Shown here piece after piece: positions 35,801 through 46,620 of a stretch of 64,000 bases of DNA (the stretch's first letter is position 1; each line of letters begins with the position of its first letter). Below the pieces are notes generated by a model that saw only the letters and a program-made list of their open reading frames with translations, was not told the origin of the DNA and searched no databases. Made by a program: the position numbers and the translations under genes. This DNA is from Monoplex corrugatus (lineage: Eukaryota; Mollusca; Gastropoda; Littorinimorpha; Ranellidae), in contig JAPXFY010000026.1 of the NCBI GenBank assembly GCA_030674185.1, positions 45,620,193 to 45,684,192 on the forward strand. The letters run 5' to 3'.

Positions 35801-36190
35801 GAGAACATAACGGTCAGCTCAATCTACAATGTATTATTCTCTGCCATGTTCTTACCACCCCCAATCCCATCCGCCACCAGCATAGTTCACATACAGGCGA
35901 GCACCGCCATCAAGGACAACGTGTATATGTGTCTTGGAACAAGGCCAGATCTTTTCCCCCACCTCTCCACAATGTCTGACAGATTTACATTCCAACATTA
36001 AATTCATTATAAACCAGCTGACCCCTTTCAGGCACCGGCAGAGCTGTCAACACTTGCCCCTCCCCTTCCATACACACATTCAATTTTCTTCAAATCTCTA
36101 GATTAAAGACAGTCCCTCCTCCAATGTTTATTCCCTGTTCACTAGGGCACAACTGACATAGGTACACTAAGTGTGCTTATCGGTAAAATG
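35801..36190. other. No recognisable feature
   Basis: This is unique-looking sequence. A minus-strand exon-like patch at 35868-35945 lacks an acceptor and was not accepted. Confidence 0.35.
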
Positions 36191-36194
36191 TTCT

Positions 36195-36640
36195 CTTAAC
36201 CCTTTCACTCCCGGACCCCGTCCACCAGCATCTTGCATTGTCAACTGTGCTAGCAAAGAAAAAAACTTAATCTTTCGATTCCCTTACCCTTTCTACCAAC
36301 TTCCTGCAGGAAGCTGGTGGATAGGGTGAGGGAGTCAAAGGGTTAAGTTTTTGAAGTTGATGGATAGGGTGCAGGAATCAAAGGGATTAAATCGGTTAGC
36401 ACAGGCTTGCTTACCGTCTGAGTATACACGCGCAAAGCTCCTCTGTTAACCCTTTGACTCTCGTATCATGTCCACCATCATTCTGCATTGCAACCCATCT
36501 GGCAAAGCAAAAACTTAACCCTTTGATTCCTTCACCTTATCCACCAGCTTCTTGCAGGAAACTTATGGATAGGGTGAAGGAGTCAAAGGGTTAATTTTCT
36601 GTACTTGGTAGTGAGGTTACGGGAGTCAAAGGATTAATGC
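36195..36640. repeat. AACCCTTT palindromic repeat family, cluster 1
   Basis: Units carry AACCCTTTCACTCCCG or AACCCTTTGATTCC, then TCCACCAGC and CCTGCA. Two imperfect palindromes are centred on TTCCTGCAGGAA at about 36306 and CTTGCAGGAA at about 36554. Confidence 0.82.
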
Positions 36641-37300
36641 CTTATCAATAGTTAGCTGTATCGGTAAGTCAGCAGGTGTTTTCCGGCCCATACATCCTGA
36701 CTAACTCCTCCTCCTCCTCCCCCAGGAGCAGTTAGCGCTGGCTTGGTGCATTCCTTGAACCAGTGTGGATTCTTGACAAGAATGGCTAAAGAAGAGCAGT
36801 GCAAAACAGACCCGTGGATCTGTTACATGTATCTCATCACTGGCACCGATGGTCAGCCAGCACGCATAGTCAGGGAAAAATTAATGCATTTCACTCGATA
36901 CTTCATGTACATTCCTTCCGGTTTAAAAACATCACAAACTTTCTTCACACAGAATGAATTAAAAACATGTTTTCTTTAGTGCACATTAGGCTGAAATAGA
37001 AATATATACTGAAATGATGAACTGGCCGCAAATAAGTTGTTGAGGATGCAGAAAAATGTATCACCGTTCACTATAAAGCACACGAAACCAAAAGTAGGTC
37101 GAGATAGGGAGGCCAAATTGTACCAAAGAATTTTGTAAAGTGCATTTATAACTTAATCGTTACCTTTTACTTTTTCATCATGTAAACATTTATAATCTTC
37201 TGAGGCAATATGTTGAAACAGTCAGCTTTAGACTTCGTACACATTTTTGTGTATGCTGTTTTCAACGAAATATACTGATACGGCCAAGTATACTGACAAG
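36641..37300 (+). repeat. Dispersed repeat R1, copy 2
   Basis: It matches 4570-5180. A short frame reads RMAKEEQCKTDPWICYMYLI in the part homologous to 4680-4730. No family was recognised. Confidence 0.7.
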
Positions 37301-37329
37301 ACGTTAACACTCGTCTTTTCTAACTTTCC

Positions 37330-37890
37330 TTACTGTTATTGTTAGTTTTGTTTAAAGCCCAGCCGACTGCCTGGAGCCATATCAGGGCTACAACTGTTTT
37401 CAAAACATACACTACTGCAATAGGTAAAAAAAGGAAAATTAAGTACACATATCAATGCATTTGCACACATAATCTAAGTAGATGCCCCTGTCACTGGCCA
37501 CTCTGTCCAATTTATCACACAGCGGATTTAAAAAAAACAAACCTGAATACAAATTGAAACATAACTAAGGCCACTAAAACATAAATAAAAACAGGCCTAA
37601 TTACCTAAAATTCTTCGCATACCTCATTTCCCCAGAGCCAAAAACGCACTTAATAAATGTTCCCAATTATTAATCGTAAGAGAAAGTACAAAAGACTTTA
37701 TCGAACACATACAGGTAAACGGACCAGCAAGGTACAAAATGACAGGAAGAGATGACAAGAAAGCAAAGAAACAAAAAAGGGAACAGAAAAGAGGAAATTT
37801 GTTGCACAGTTTTTCCAGAAGGTGGGGATATCATTTATACCGAAAGAGCCCTCGGCATCCCCACAAGGGGATCTAGGCCCAACCAAATTT
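37330..37890 (-). repeat. L2/CR1-like LINE 3' UTR copy
   Basis: On minus it runs from GGGGATGCCGAGGGCTCTTT through the conserved UTR to CCCTGATATGGCTCCAGGCA, then GTCGGCTGGGC. This is the same family as 17580-19625. Confidence 0.85.
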
Positions 37891-37959
37891 ACAATCTAAG
37901 ATCGGCTGTGGTTTCGTGCCCTGGCAGCTTTCTATGTTATCATCCATGATAGCACAGAA

Positions 37960-38515
37960 AAAGATCTAATCCTTTCGATCCCTGTTCCCATCTAACAACT
38001 TCCTGCATTAACACCCACGCCAGCAATGCAAAAAACTTGACCCATTCACTCCCTGTCCTGTCCACTAGCTTCCTGTATTAACAGACCTGACAGCGCAGCA
38101 GACCCGTTGATTCTCTCCGTTTCCTGATTTATCAGCCACGATCGCAAAGCAAAACAAAGCAAAACAAAACAAAGCAAAGCAAAACAAAACAAAACTTAAC
38201 CCTTTTCCTCTCTCACCTGTCCACCAGTTTCCTTCCTGCATTATCAGACATAAGAAAGTAAAAAAAAAAGTACAACCTCTTAACTCCCTCACCCTATCCA
38301 CTAGCTTTCTGCATCATCAGACATAATAAAGCGAAAACTTAACCCTTTCGCTTTCTCTCTCTATCCACCAGCTTCCTGTACTCACACCCAAAGTAGCAAT
38401 GCAAAAAAAAACTTTTCACTCCCTCATCCTATCAACCAGCTTCCTGTATTATCATCTGTGACAGCATAGCAGACCATTTGAATCTCTACACTTGTTGAAT
38501 TAAAAGCAAAAATAG
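37960..38515. repeat. AACCCTTT repeat family, cluster 2 (diverged tandem)
   Basis: About seven units of roughly 75 bp carry CTTCCTGTATTA or TTTCTGCATCATCAG, AACTTAACCCTTT and TCCACCAG. (AAAACAAAGC)n expansions lie at 38150-38195. Confidence 0.8.
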
Positions 38516-38526
38516 TTATAAAAAAA

Positions 38527-38805
38527 CTGCTCCCGTGGTGTAGTGGTTGGTGCAATGGCAACAGACTATCGACAGGAATGTTGCAGGTTCAAATGCCTAT
38601 CAGCCTTTCAAAATCATTTCGGGAATTTCGGGCCCCAACCAGCTCCTACCCAGAGTTGAGCCTGCCACAGGACACAATGGGCAGACTGAATCATACATAT
38701 GAATCTTACCTACTTCACGGTAGCGTCACTGACGGTATAGCTTAAATTTCCTGACCAGCACCGCAGGTGTCTGTATCTCTCGGGCCTGGTTGACGCCAGG
38801 ATATA
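38527..38805 (+). repeat. tRNA-derived SINE S1, left part
   Basis: A box-A-like TGGTGTAGTGG (38536-38546) and box-B-like GGTTCAAATGCC (38586-38597) are spaced about 40 bp apart, as in a pol III tRNA-type promoter. The body continues to CTCGGGCCTGGTTGACGCC and is cut by the mariner element. The 3' part resumes at 40147. Confidence 0.78.
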
Positions 38806-40144
38806 CGAGGGTACTTTCCAGTAGAATGAGACCACGTCTGTATAGCTTGAAAACGCATTTACAGAAAATGGAAAATTACATCACAGAAAACATCAGTCTA
38901 TGATGTAATTCTGTGCCAAATTTCGTTATTCATCTTTGATCCGTCTTAGGTTTCTGACAGTGTATGTCAAGGCCCTGTCAACACTGATTTGAAAAATGGC
39001 AAAGAAAATGGCGTTTTCAACAGCGGTTTATCGCAGCTACATCAAGGTACGTGTCGCCCTCGGAAAGAATGCATCCGAAATACTTGCGGACATGAGAGCT
39101 TTGGGACAACCTTCTGCTCCTTCGAAAGCAACTGTGTGCAGATGGGTAAAACATTTTGCAAGTGGCCAGGCCAGCACTGAAGACAACAGGGGGAAATGCG
39201 AAAAAGCAAAAAGTGCGAAGAAAAGTTAGTGGCTAGTGTGAAGGCAATGGTTGATGCTGATTCAAGAGTCAGCTTTGAAGAGTTCGCTGATTGTCTCGAC
39301 ATTCATTCGTCGACTGCATCGAGGATTCTTAGAAATCAGCTTGGCTTCAGGAAGGTGTCATCAAGATGGATCCCTCATATTTTGACGCCAGAAAATAAGG
39401 AGGGGGGGTAGGTTACGTTTCTGCCAAGATATGCTTAAAATTTACAAGAACTGCGACCCTAAGCAGCTGGATGAAATTGTGACAGGTGAAGAAACCTGGG
39501 TGCACATGTATGAACCTCGGAGAAAGTCACAGAACAAGGCCTGGATTCCTAAAGGTGGGATTCCTCCTCAAACCACTCGTCGTCAACGTTCGCAAAAGAA
39601 AGTGTCATACACCATCTTTTTCAACACAAAGGGGATCGTGCTACAGAAACCATGCAAACAAGGAGAGACCATCACCGGAAAGTTCTACAGAGACTCAGTA
39701 CTGTCTGACATCAAGACGTTTCATGCAATTTCCCGACCAACCACAGGCATGAGAGGAATCAAGATTCTTCATGATAACGCACCTGCTCACAAGTCAAGAC
39801 TCGTACGAGAATACCTTGCAACCGAGAACATCCATACTTTGCTACACCCTGCTTACTCCCCAGACTTTGCAACCTGTGACTTTTACCTGTTTCCACATCT
39901 GAAGAAATCACTGGCAGGAAGAAGTTTCAAGAGCCGAGCAGCCTTGGGAACGGCGGTTTTCCAGTGTCTGTCACATATACCTAAATAAGCCTACAGAGCG
40001 GCATTTCTACAGTGGATCGAGCCAATATAGAAGTGTGTGGCAGCAGGAGGTGAATACTTCGAACAGATCAAATGAATCATTTTTTTGCCGGTGAGTCTTT
40101 GACATATAAGTTCGTTGGTCTCATTCTGCTGGAAAGTACCCTCG
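38806..40144 (+). mobile_element. Mariner transposon, 1339 bp, inserted in SINE S1
   Basis: The ends are inverted repeats CGAGGGTACTTTCCAGTAGA and (from the right) CGAGGGTACTTTCCAGCAGA, continuing ATGAGACCA. TA flanks both ends (38804-38805 and 40145-40146). Length and internal transposase fit a full-length mariner. The terminal repeats are still similar over about 30 bp, so the copy is moderately young. Confidence 0.93.
38996..40075 (+). pseudogene. Mariner transposase, disrupted
   Basis: It starts at ATG 38996 (MAKKMAFSTAVYRSYIKV), with a helix-turn-helix region (ASEILADMRALG and SKATVCRWVKHF). A frame shift near 39200 leads to SFEEFADCLDIHSSTASRIL (second helix-turn-helix), and a poly-G at 39400 causes another shift. 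The catalytic part is open from 39431: VTGEETWVHMYEPRRKSQ, ILHDNAPAHKSRLV and HPAYSPDFATCDFYLFPHLK. The second and third aspartates (HDN and CDF) are 34 residues apart, as in DD34D mariners. The first catalytic position reads GEE where GDE is usual. A stop at 39986 and another near 40030 precede the natural end. It cannot make a full protein. Confidence 0.92.
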
Positions 40145-40146
40145 TA

Positions 40147-40255
40147 TCATGATAGTAAGAGTAGAGCACAATCTTGTCACGCAGTCTGTACCCTAAATGG
40201 AACTCGATAGCTTAATGACTATTAACTTCCTCGTCACCATCATCACAGCATTATA
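40147..40255 (+). repeat. tRNA-derived SINE S1, right part
   Basis: It contains CAATCTTGTCACGCAGTCTG and GAACTCGATAGCTTAATGA, homologous to the triple repeat at 12090-12345, and ends in CACCATCATCACAG. Confidence 0.75.
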
Positions 40256-40990
40256 AAAACTGTTTCTGCGTATGTGACCATTAAGGTGGCGTAGAAAAAA
40301 ATAGTGGGGGAGGAGGGTGGAGAAAGAGAAAGAAAGAAAAAGAAAGGAAAAAAAAAAGGAAACAGTGAGCACAGAAGAAAATGCTCGATTGTATGGATTG
40401 CGATACAAATCTTAAAAAAGAAAAGAAGAAGAAAACATAACCCTTTCGCTCCCTCACCCTGTCCACCAGTTTCCTGCATAATCAACCTTGACAGCAAAGC
40501 AAAAACTTAACCCTTTTTGATTCTATCACCTTGTCCAACAGCCGTCTCCTACATTGTGAACCTTGACAGCAAACAGGAACCAGAAAAAACACGAAAGAAT
40601 AAGAACGCGTATTTAATACAACAAGACAAGACAGGACAAATTTGGCCTTTGTCAAGCGTAAGATCACAAACAAACCAACACCAGATACAAAAATTTTGAG
40701 AAAAAAACTGAAACTTCCCTGCTGCTGTGTTCAATGCAAGAAAAGGAATCAGCAAAGCAAAACCTTAACCCTGTCTGACTCCCTCACCCTGTCCACCAGC
40801 TTCCTGCATTATCAGGTCAAGATAGCAAAGCAAAAACTTAACCCTTTCTATCTTCCTCTGCACTGTCAGCCAAGATAGCAAAACAAAACGTTTCACTCCC
40901 CTCACCCTGTCTACCGGCTTTCTGTGATATCACACATGACAACAAAGCAAAAAACTTAACCCTTTCATTCCCTAATCCAAACATATGCCT
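40256..40990. repeat. Unassigned A-rich stretch, then AACCCTTT repeat family, cluster 3
   Basis: Units at 40437, 40510, 40765, 40838 and 40885 carry AACCCTTTCGCTCCCTCACC or close variants, with CTTCCTGCATTATCA. Positions 40570-40740 show nothing else. Confidence 0.75.
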
Positions 40991-41340
40991 TCGCGGCTCC
41001 TCAACGGTCCACACCTTGACTCAAATTTGGTAAAGACCAATTTAGAAATGACTGAGAGAATCTTGCGAACACATTTTGATCACAGACAGACAGACACACA
41101 CACACACACACACAAGACAGACATTCCTCCCAAGTAGTATGAAATAAAGGAAATTTTTAAAAAAAGGGACGAGGGGTAGGGTACAGATTGTCTCATAAAC
41201 GAGATGTCATGGGGGTCTGAGGTGGCGGAGACCTCAAGTCTTTTCAGAGCCCGTGTTATGAGAGTAGTGCCCATCTCCTCTCTCTCTTGCTGCTTTACCT
41301 TCTTCGACTTTGAAAGCATGCTGCTTGCTTCTTTTGACAG
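40991..41340. other. Unassigned sequence with short (CA)n
   Basis: (CA)n lies at 41094-41112. No gene is recognised. Confidence 0.4.
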
Positions 41341-41344
41341 AGCT

Positions 41345-41615
41345 GCGGATCTCGCGTTCAATCTCAGTTCGTCGCATTAAAAACTGGCCTATTCACCGCT
41401 CATCTGAAACGTTTCCATCACTCTGGTGATGCCAACTTAATGTTTCATACGTCTGTCCCCCCCCCCCCTCCCCTCTATTTCAAGTCCTTGCCAGCGCATA
41501 GGGTAATGCGTAGGCTCACGACGACTGCCAGATAATTGCGGGCAGATTTGAGTGGAACGCATATGGAACTGTCCGAGTGCAACGAGTCTCTCTTGAACGA
41601 ACTCCAAACTTTAAG
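41345..41615 (+). repeat. SINE-like repeat family S2 copy
   Basis: GCGTTCAATCTCAG, TCAAGTCCTTGCCAGCGCAT and GCCAGATAATTGCGGGCAG match the copy at 700-1045 in order and orientation. Poly-C lies at 41457-41468. Confidence 0.65.
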
Positions 41616-41620
41616 ACAGG

Positions 41621-42005
41621 TCATTATCAAGTGCCTTGCCACATGACGTTGGCGATCATGGCCCTCCATGTTTCTATCCTTTGTTGCCGCAAGCACCTCT
41701 TCCACCCCCTCTGTCTTCAACCACACTGAAAGTCCGTCCGATATTTTCTCCCTGGGTCTACCTGGTGCCTCTTTCCCTCCAGCTTTCCTGTTGTGACCAG
41801 GTGCTCCAGTTCCCCTTTCCTCATAAAATGGCCTATAAATGTTGCCTGTCTTTTCCTAATCTTACTTATGAATGATCTACTTGTGTCTGCCTCCATCAAG
41901 ACTGTCTCGTTTGTTTTCTTTGCTGTCCATGGAACTCTCAACAATCTTCTTAGAAACCACATCTCGGCTGCCTCAATCTTGTTCCAGCTTTGCTTGTTGA
42001 CTGAA
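41621..42005 (-). pseudogene. LINE reverse transcriptase C-terminal fragment, copy 3
   Basis: The minus strand reads MWFLRRLLRVPWTAKKTNET, then KIRKRQATFIGHFMRKGELE and HLVTTGKLEGKR, followed by a frameshift. It is nearly identical to the copy at 7657-8375. The (TGA)n tail is short, at 41621-41630. Confidence 0.88.
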
Positions 42006-42580
42006 GACAGTCAGGTACCCATTCAAAATCGGGTAGGCTGGAACCGCCCATACAAGGTTTCGCTCAAACGGGGTTCTCTCCCGTGCAGATGATCTTGGTC
42101 GATGGAACAGACATCGCCTTCATAGCGTTGGCCTCCACCACTCCCCAACAGCCGCTTAGTTGGGAGGAAAACATCTACCTTATCGCGAAAAAAATTAACC
42201 CCCGCACCATCCCCTCCCCCCACGGCCGGCTCACCAAGAGGCGTCTTTCTCTACGAACTTATCGGCATAGAGGGCGGATGCCAAAAAGAACAGCGATGTG
42301 ATTGAGTGCTTTGGATTCCTGCCAACTGTTAATGCGTGAATAGGATTTGGCGAAGCCAGTACGTATCAGCCTGCTGGCCACAATAATAATCCATATATTA
42401 CCCCCCCTTGGACAGCTCACCAGACACGCCTCCCTCCCTCCCTCCATAACTCAGCAGCGTAGAGGGTGGAAGGCAAAATGTACAGCAGTGTGAGCGGGAT
42501 CCCTGCCAACCGTTTATGCGTGAATGGGATTTGATGAAGACAGTAACTATCAGCGGGGACGTCTCGATACGTCCCAGGTC
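42006..42580. repeat. About 190-bp imperfect tandem duplication
   Basis: Blocks at 42230-42395 and 42410-42570 share CTCACCA...CGCCTC, GCCAAC(T/C)GTT(A/T)ATGCGTGAAT and GATTTG(G/A)(C/T)GAAG. The end of block 1 (CACAATAATAATCCATAT) also occurs near 43356. No protein family is recognised. Confidence 0.65.
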
Positions 42581-42584
42581 TCAA

Positions 42585-42624
42585 GCATCACACACAGACA
42601 CACACAGACTCACACACAGAGACT

Positions 42625-42667
<43 letters not shown>

Positions 42668-42668
42668 T

Positions 42669-42712
<44 letters not shown>

Positions 42713-42775
42713 CACGCACACCTGCCCGCGCAAGCATGCACGCACATCAAACGCACGCACGCACACACATCAAAG
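42585..42775. repeat. (CA)n tract
   Basis: Two runs of about 35-40 bp of CA separated by CAGACTCATA, then GCACGCAC. Confidence 0.92.
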
Positions 42776-42939
42776 GAGGTTCAACAGTGTAAACGGCAGG
42801 GCCGAGTTCAGGACTGCGAAATGTGGAGTGAGTTCAGTACGTAAGTAATGGGAACACAGACTTGAGAAACACTGTGTGGAAACACGGATGGTTGATGTTA
42901 TACGGCAGAAGGTCGGTGCTCAAAGATGAAAAAAATAAG

Positions 42940-43140
42940 CATTCTTTAACCCTTTCACTCCCGCACTCCGGTCACCAGCATCCTGCACTGCCAACCATGT
43001 TAGCAAAGCAAAAACTTAACCCTTTGATTCCCTCACCCTATCCACCAGCTTCCTGCAGGAAGCTGGTGGATAGGGTGAGGGAATCAAAGGGTTAAGTTTT
43101 TGTAGTTGGTAGATAGGGTGCGGGAGTCAAAGGGTTAAGG
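42940..43140. repeat. AACCCTTT family with perfect 94-bp palindrome
   Basis: Positions 43009-43055 and 43056-43102 are exact reverse complements with no spacer, centred on CTGCAG. Each arm holds AACCCTTTGATTCCC, TCACCCTATCC and ACCAGCTTCCTG. Flanking single units at 42950 and 43105-43137 are of the same family. Confidence 0.95.
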
Positions 43141-43149
43141 TGCTTTCTG

Positions 43150-43500
43150 TGTTCATCCTCCCCCCCCCCCCCCCCTCTCTCTCTTTCTTTTTCACTCGTG
43201 CATGCACGCGCGACAAAAATACCCGACACACGTACGAAACAAGAGATGTTTTATACATGGGACACATCGAACATGGGGCGTATCGAACCCGGGACGTATC
43301 GAACCCGGGACGTATCGAACCCGGGACGTATCGAGACGTATCCACTATCAGCCCGCAAGCCATAATAATCCATATGACGTACAGATGAGCAAATCAGATT
43401 TTTCACAACTTGAAAAGATAGTCTGGAGTTTGTTCTAGAGGGATTCATCACGCTCGGGAAGTTCCATATACGCTCCATCCGATCTGTCAGTAATTATCCG
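43150..43500 (-). repeat. Poly-C/CT, 17-bp tandem and inverted S2 copy
   Basis: Poly-C lies at 43160-43174. Four units of GTATCGAACCCGGGAC occupy 43277-43333. From 43410 the sequence matches the S2 family on minus (TTCTAGAGGGATTCATCACG). Confidence 0.72.
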
Positions 43501-43504
43501 GCAG

Positions 43505-44205
43505 TCTCAATGAGGGAGGGGGAAGAGGGAAAGAGGGAGGAAAGAGGAGGGGAAGAGGGAGGGGAAAGAGGGAGGGAAGAGGGAGAGAGGGAGGGGAAGA
43601 CGGAGGGGAAGAGGGAGTGGAAGGGGAGGTAGAAAGAGGGAGGTGGACAGATGGAGGTAGAAAGAGGGATTGGAAAGAGGGAGGGGGAAAGAGGGAGGTG
43701 GAAAGTGGGAGGGGAAAGAGGGAGGGTGAAAGGGGGAGGGGAAAGAGGGAGGGGGAAGAGGAGGGGGAAAGAGGAGGGGGAAAGAGGGAAGGAAAAGAGG
43801 GTGAAAGAGGGAGGGGAAAGAGGGAGGAGGAAAGAGGAGGAGAGGAAGAGGAGGGGAAGGAGGGGGAGGTGGAGGGGAAGAGGGAGGTGGAAGAGGGGGA
43901 AAGGGAGGGGAAAGAGTGGAGGGGAGAGGGAGGGAAGAGGGATGGGAAGAGGGGAGGGGGAGGGGAGGGAAAGAGGGAGGGGAAGAGGAGGGAAGAGGAT
44001 GGAAGGGGAGGGAAAGAGGGGGAGGGGGAGGGAAAGAGGGGGAAGAGGGAGGGGGAAAGAGGGAGGGGAAAGAGGGAAAGGAAAGAGGAGGGGAAAGAGG
44101 GAGGGGAAAGAGGGAGGAAAAGGGAGAGGGGGAAAGAGGGAGGGAAAAAGGGGAAAGAGGGAGGGGGGAAAGAGGGAAGGGGGGAAGGGGGAGGGGACAG
44201 CAGAA
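43505..44205. repeat. 700-bp polypurine tract (GGGAAAGAGGGA)n
   Basis: Almost no pyrimidines occur on the plus strand. Units of GGGAAAGAGGGAGG length vary. All six-frame products are Pro/Ser/Phe or Gly/Glu/Arg low-complexity. Confidence 0.95.
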
Positions 44206-44324
44206 CCCATGACACGCTGACAGCACCAGAATGCATGGACCAGCCAACTTGGCCAGTTTTTAATGTTACGGGCTAGGATTGAACTCAAGACAACAGATCT
44301 TTTTTTCTCAGAGCTTCCCCCTCT

Positions 44325-45075
44325 ACTTATTCTTGTTATAAAAGCATAGCCGACTGCAGAGTGCCATATCACTCAGGGCTATAACCATCTCAAAATACTT
44401 GTCTATTCCTAACTGAAGAGAAAAACAAAACACCTGGAAAAGAAAACTAAGTACACGTATCAATGCATTCGCCCGCATAATCTAACAATACCCCCTGGCG
44501 TTGACCACCCCGTCCAATTTATCACCAAGGGATTAAAAAACAACAAAAACACCTGAACACAAAAGTGAATACAACTAATCACGCGAAAACATACTTTAAA
44601 AACATATCTAAATTTCCAGAATTGCTTCTGCACATCACATTTCCTTACAGCCAAAAATGCACTTAATACATGTACCATTATCAATCCTTAACAAAAAGTA
44701 TGTAAGATCTAAGACTTTATCGAACGCATACAGGTGAATGGACCAGCAAGGCAGAAAATGATAGAAAGAAATGACAGAAACTAAAAGAGCAAGGCAGAAA
44801 CAAAGAGAGTGACAGAAATGAAGAAATTTCTAAGCACAGAATTTTCAGAAGGTGGGGGATATATTTATACTGAAAGAGCCCCGGCATCCCCACGAGGGTA
44901 CAGATACAGGTGAATGGACCCGCAGGGCAGAAAACGATAGAAAAAATGACAGTAAGCAAAAGAGTGAGGAAGAAACAAAGAGAAAGACAGAAAAGAGGAA
45001 TTTTCCAGCTCAGACATTCCAGAAAATGTAGATACTATTCATACTGACACAGCCCCGGCATCCTATGGGGGAAAG
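44325..45075 (-). repeat. L2/CR1-like LINE 3' UTR, one full and one partial copy in tandem
   Basis: The first copy, on minus, runs from GGGGATGCCGGGGCTCTTTC (44890) to ATATGGCACTCTGCAGTCGG, CTATGCTTT at 44337. A second partial copy of the 5' part lies at 44900-45070 (GGATGCCGGGGCTGTGTCAG at its edge). Confidence 0.82.
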
Positions 45076-45425
45076 ATCTTTCCGTAATTTTCATAAAAAA
45101 ATCTAATATTTATCTTGTCTTTGAATTCTAATTTTTAGTCCGCGTACTCGAGGGAAGGCTTATGGAAATTCGGTGATAGTTATTAGAAGGAATTTCGTAT
45201 GCCTTTTATCTGTTCGTTAATACTGCTAACTGATAAACTGTTTTAATTCTCCAGGCTTGGATTATAGTGATGGTTTTCTCAATTTGCGATAGAATGTACT
45301 TTTACAAAATAGATCTATTTTGTTATCCATTAGAGCTTTTTTACCTGTCTTTGGTTTTTAGTCTTGTGCATTTGAGAAGGGAGGTAAAGTAAGAGAATAA
45401 TTTTTACCCAATGTTGTTTAAGTCC
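45076..45425. other. No recognisable feature
   Basis: AT-rich unique-looking sequence. Confidence 0.4.
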
Positions 45426-45427
45426 CG

Positions 45428-45928
<501 letters not shown>

Positions 45929-45929
45929 T

Positions 45930-46330
45930 GTCTTGTGTGTTTTCGTTATTTCTTTTAACGTCTATTCACATATGTGTTTTTAGACGGGGGGGGGGGGGGG
46001 GATGGTGCGTAAGGAATGAATGAATCTATGTAATCATGAAGGCATTGTATCAATTAAGGTAACAATTAATGTAACATCAAACAAATTTCAATTAAGGTTA
46101 AAAATTAATGTAACATCAAACAAATTAGCGAACAAAAGAAAAACAATCAGAACATTATATCAGTCAGGCTTCATCGGATTTCTCGGGGCTGTGTGGGAGT
46201 TACAGGTATAAAACAATTGGGCTGAATCAAAGGAAACGACCTACAGGACTGTGTAGTAAACGTCTAGCAATGTGTAAATACAGAGTGAAATCAGTATGTT
46301 TCTGTTTTAAGTTTGTAAATGACGCAGGTG
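45930..46330 (+). repeat. R2 (TTTAACGTC) element, copy 3
   Basis: After (TG)n come TTTTAACGTCTATTCACATA, TTTTTAGACGGG and poly-G (45986-46000). A 45-bp near-direct repeat (TTAATGTAACATCAAACAAA) follows at 46064 and 46108. Confidence 0.68.
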
Positions 46331-46333
46331 TGT

Positions 46334-46418
<85 letters not shown>

Positions 46419-46620
46419 CGCGCGGCGCGCGTGCGTGACGCATCGAACCTGGCCGTATCAAACCTGGGCCGTATCGAGATGTCCATCTTAAGAGTAAATA
46501 ACAGGGCTTGTGCTCTGATCATTCTGGACTTTATCCATCATACGGCATCTGTGGCGTCAGTACCTAACCGAATTTATTCTGAACACGGATACGACATCTC
46601 GAGAGACTAAAAAAAAAAAA
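46325..46620. repeat. (GT)n, CGTATCGA-type repeat and poly-A
   Basis: GT 46328-46417. GTATCAAACCTGGGCCGTAT relates to the 17-bp repeat at 43277. Poly-A lies at 46610-46629. Confidence 0.75.

Noticed and set aside
35868..35945. Minus-strand exon-like patch ending in a GTAAGA donor (DGGARLYVNYAGGGWDW)
   Set aside because: No acceptor in a fitting position and no resemblance to the missing GARNL3 part.
38527..38600. True tRNA gene
   Set aside because: Box A and box B words are present, but the acceptor stem does not pair convincingly and SINE body sequence follows; a related body lies at 11.9-12.3 kb.
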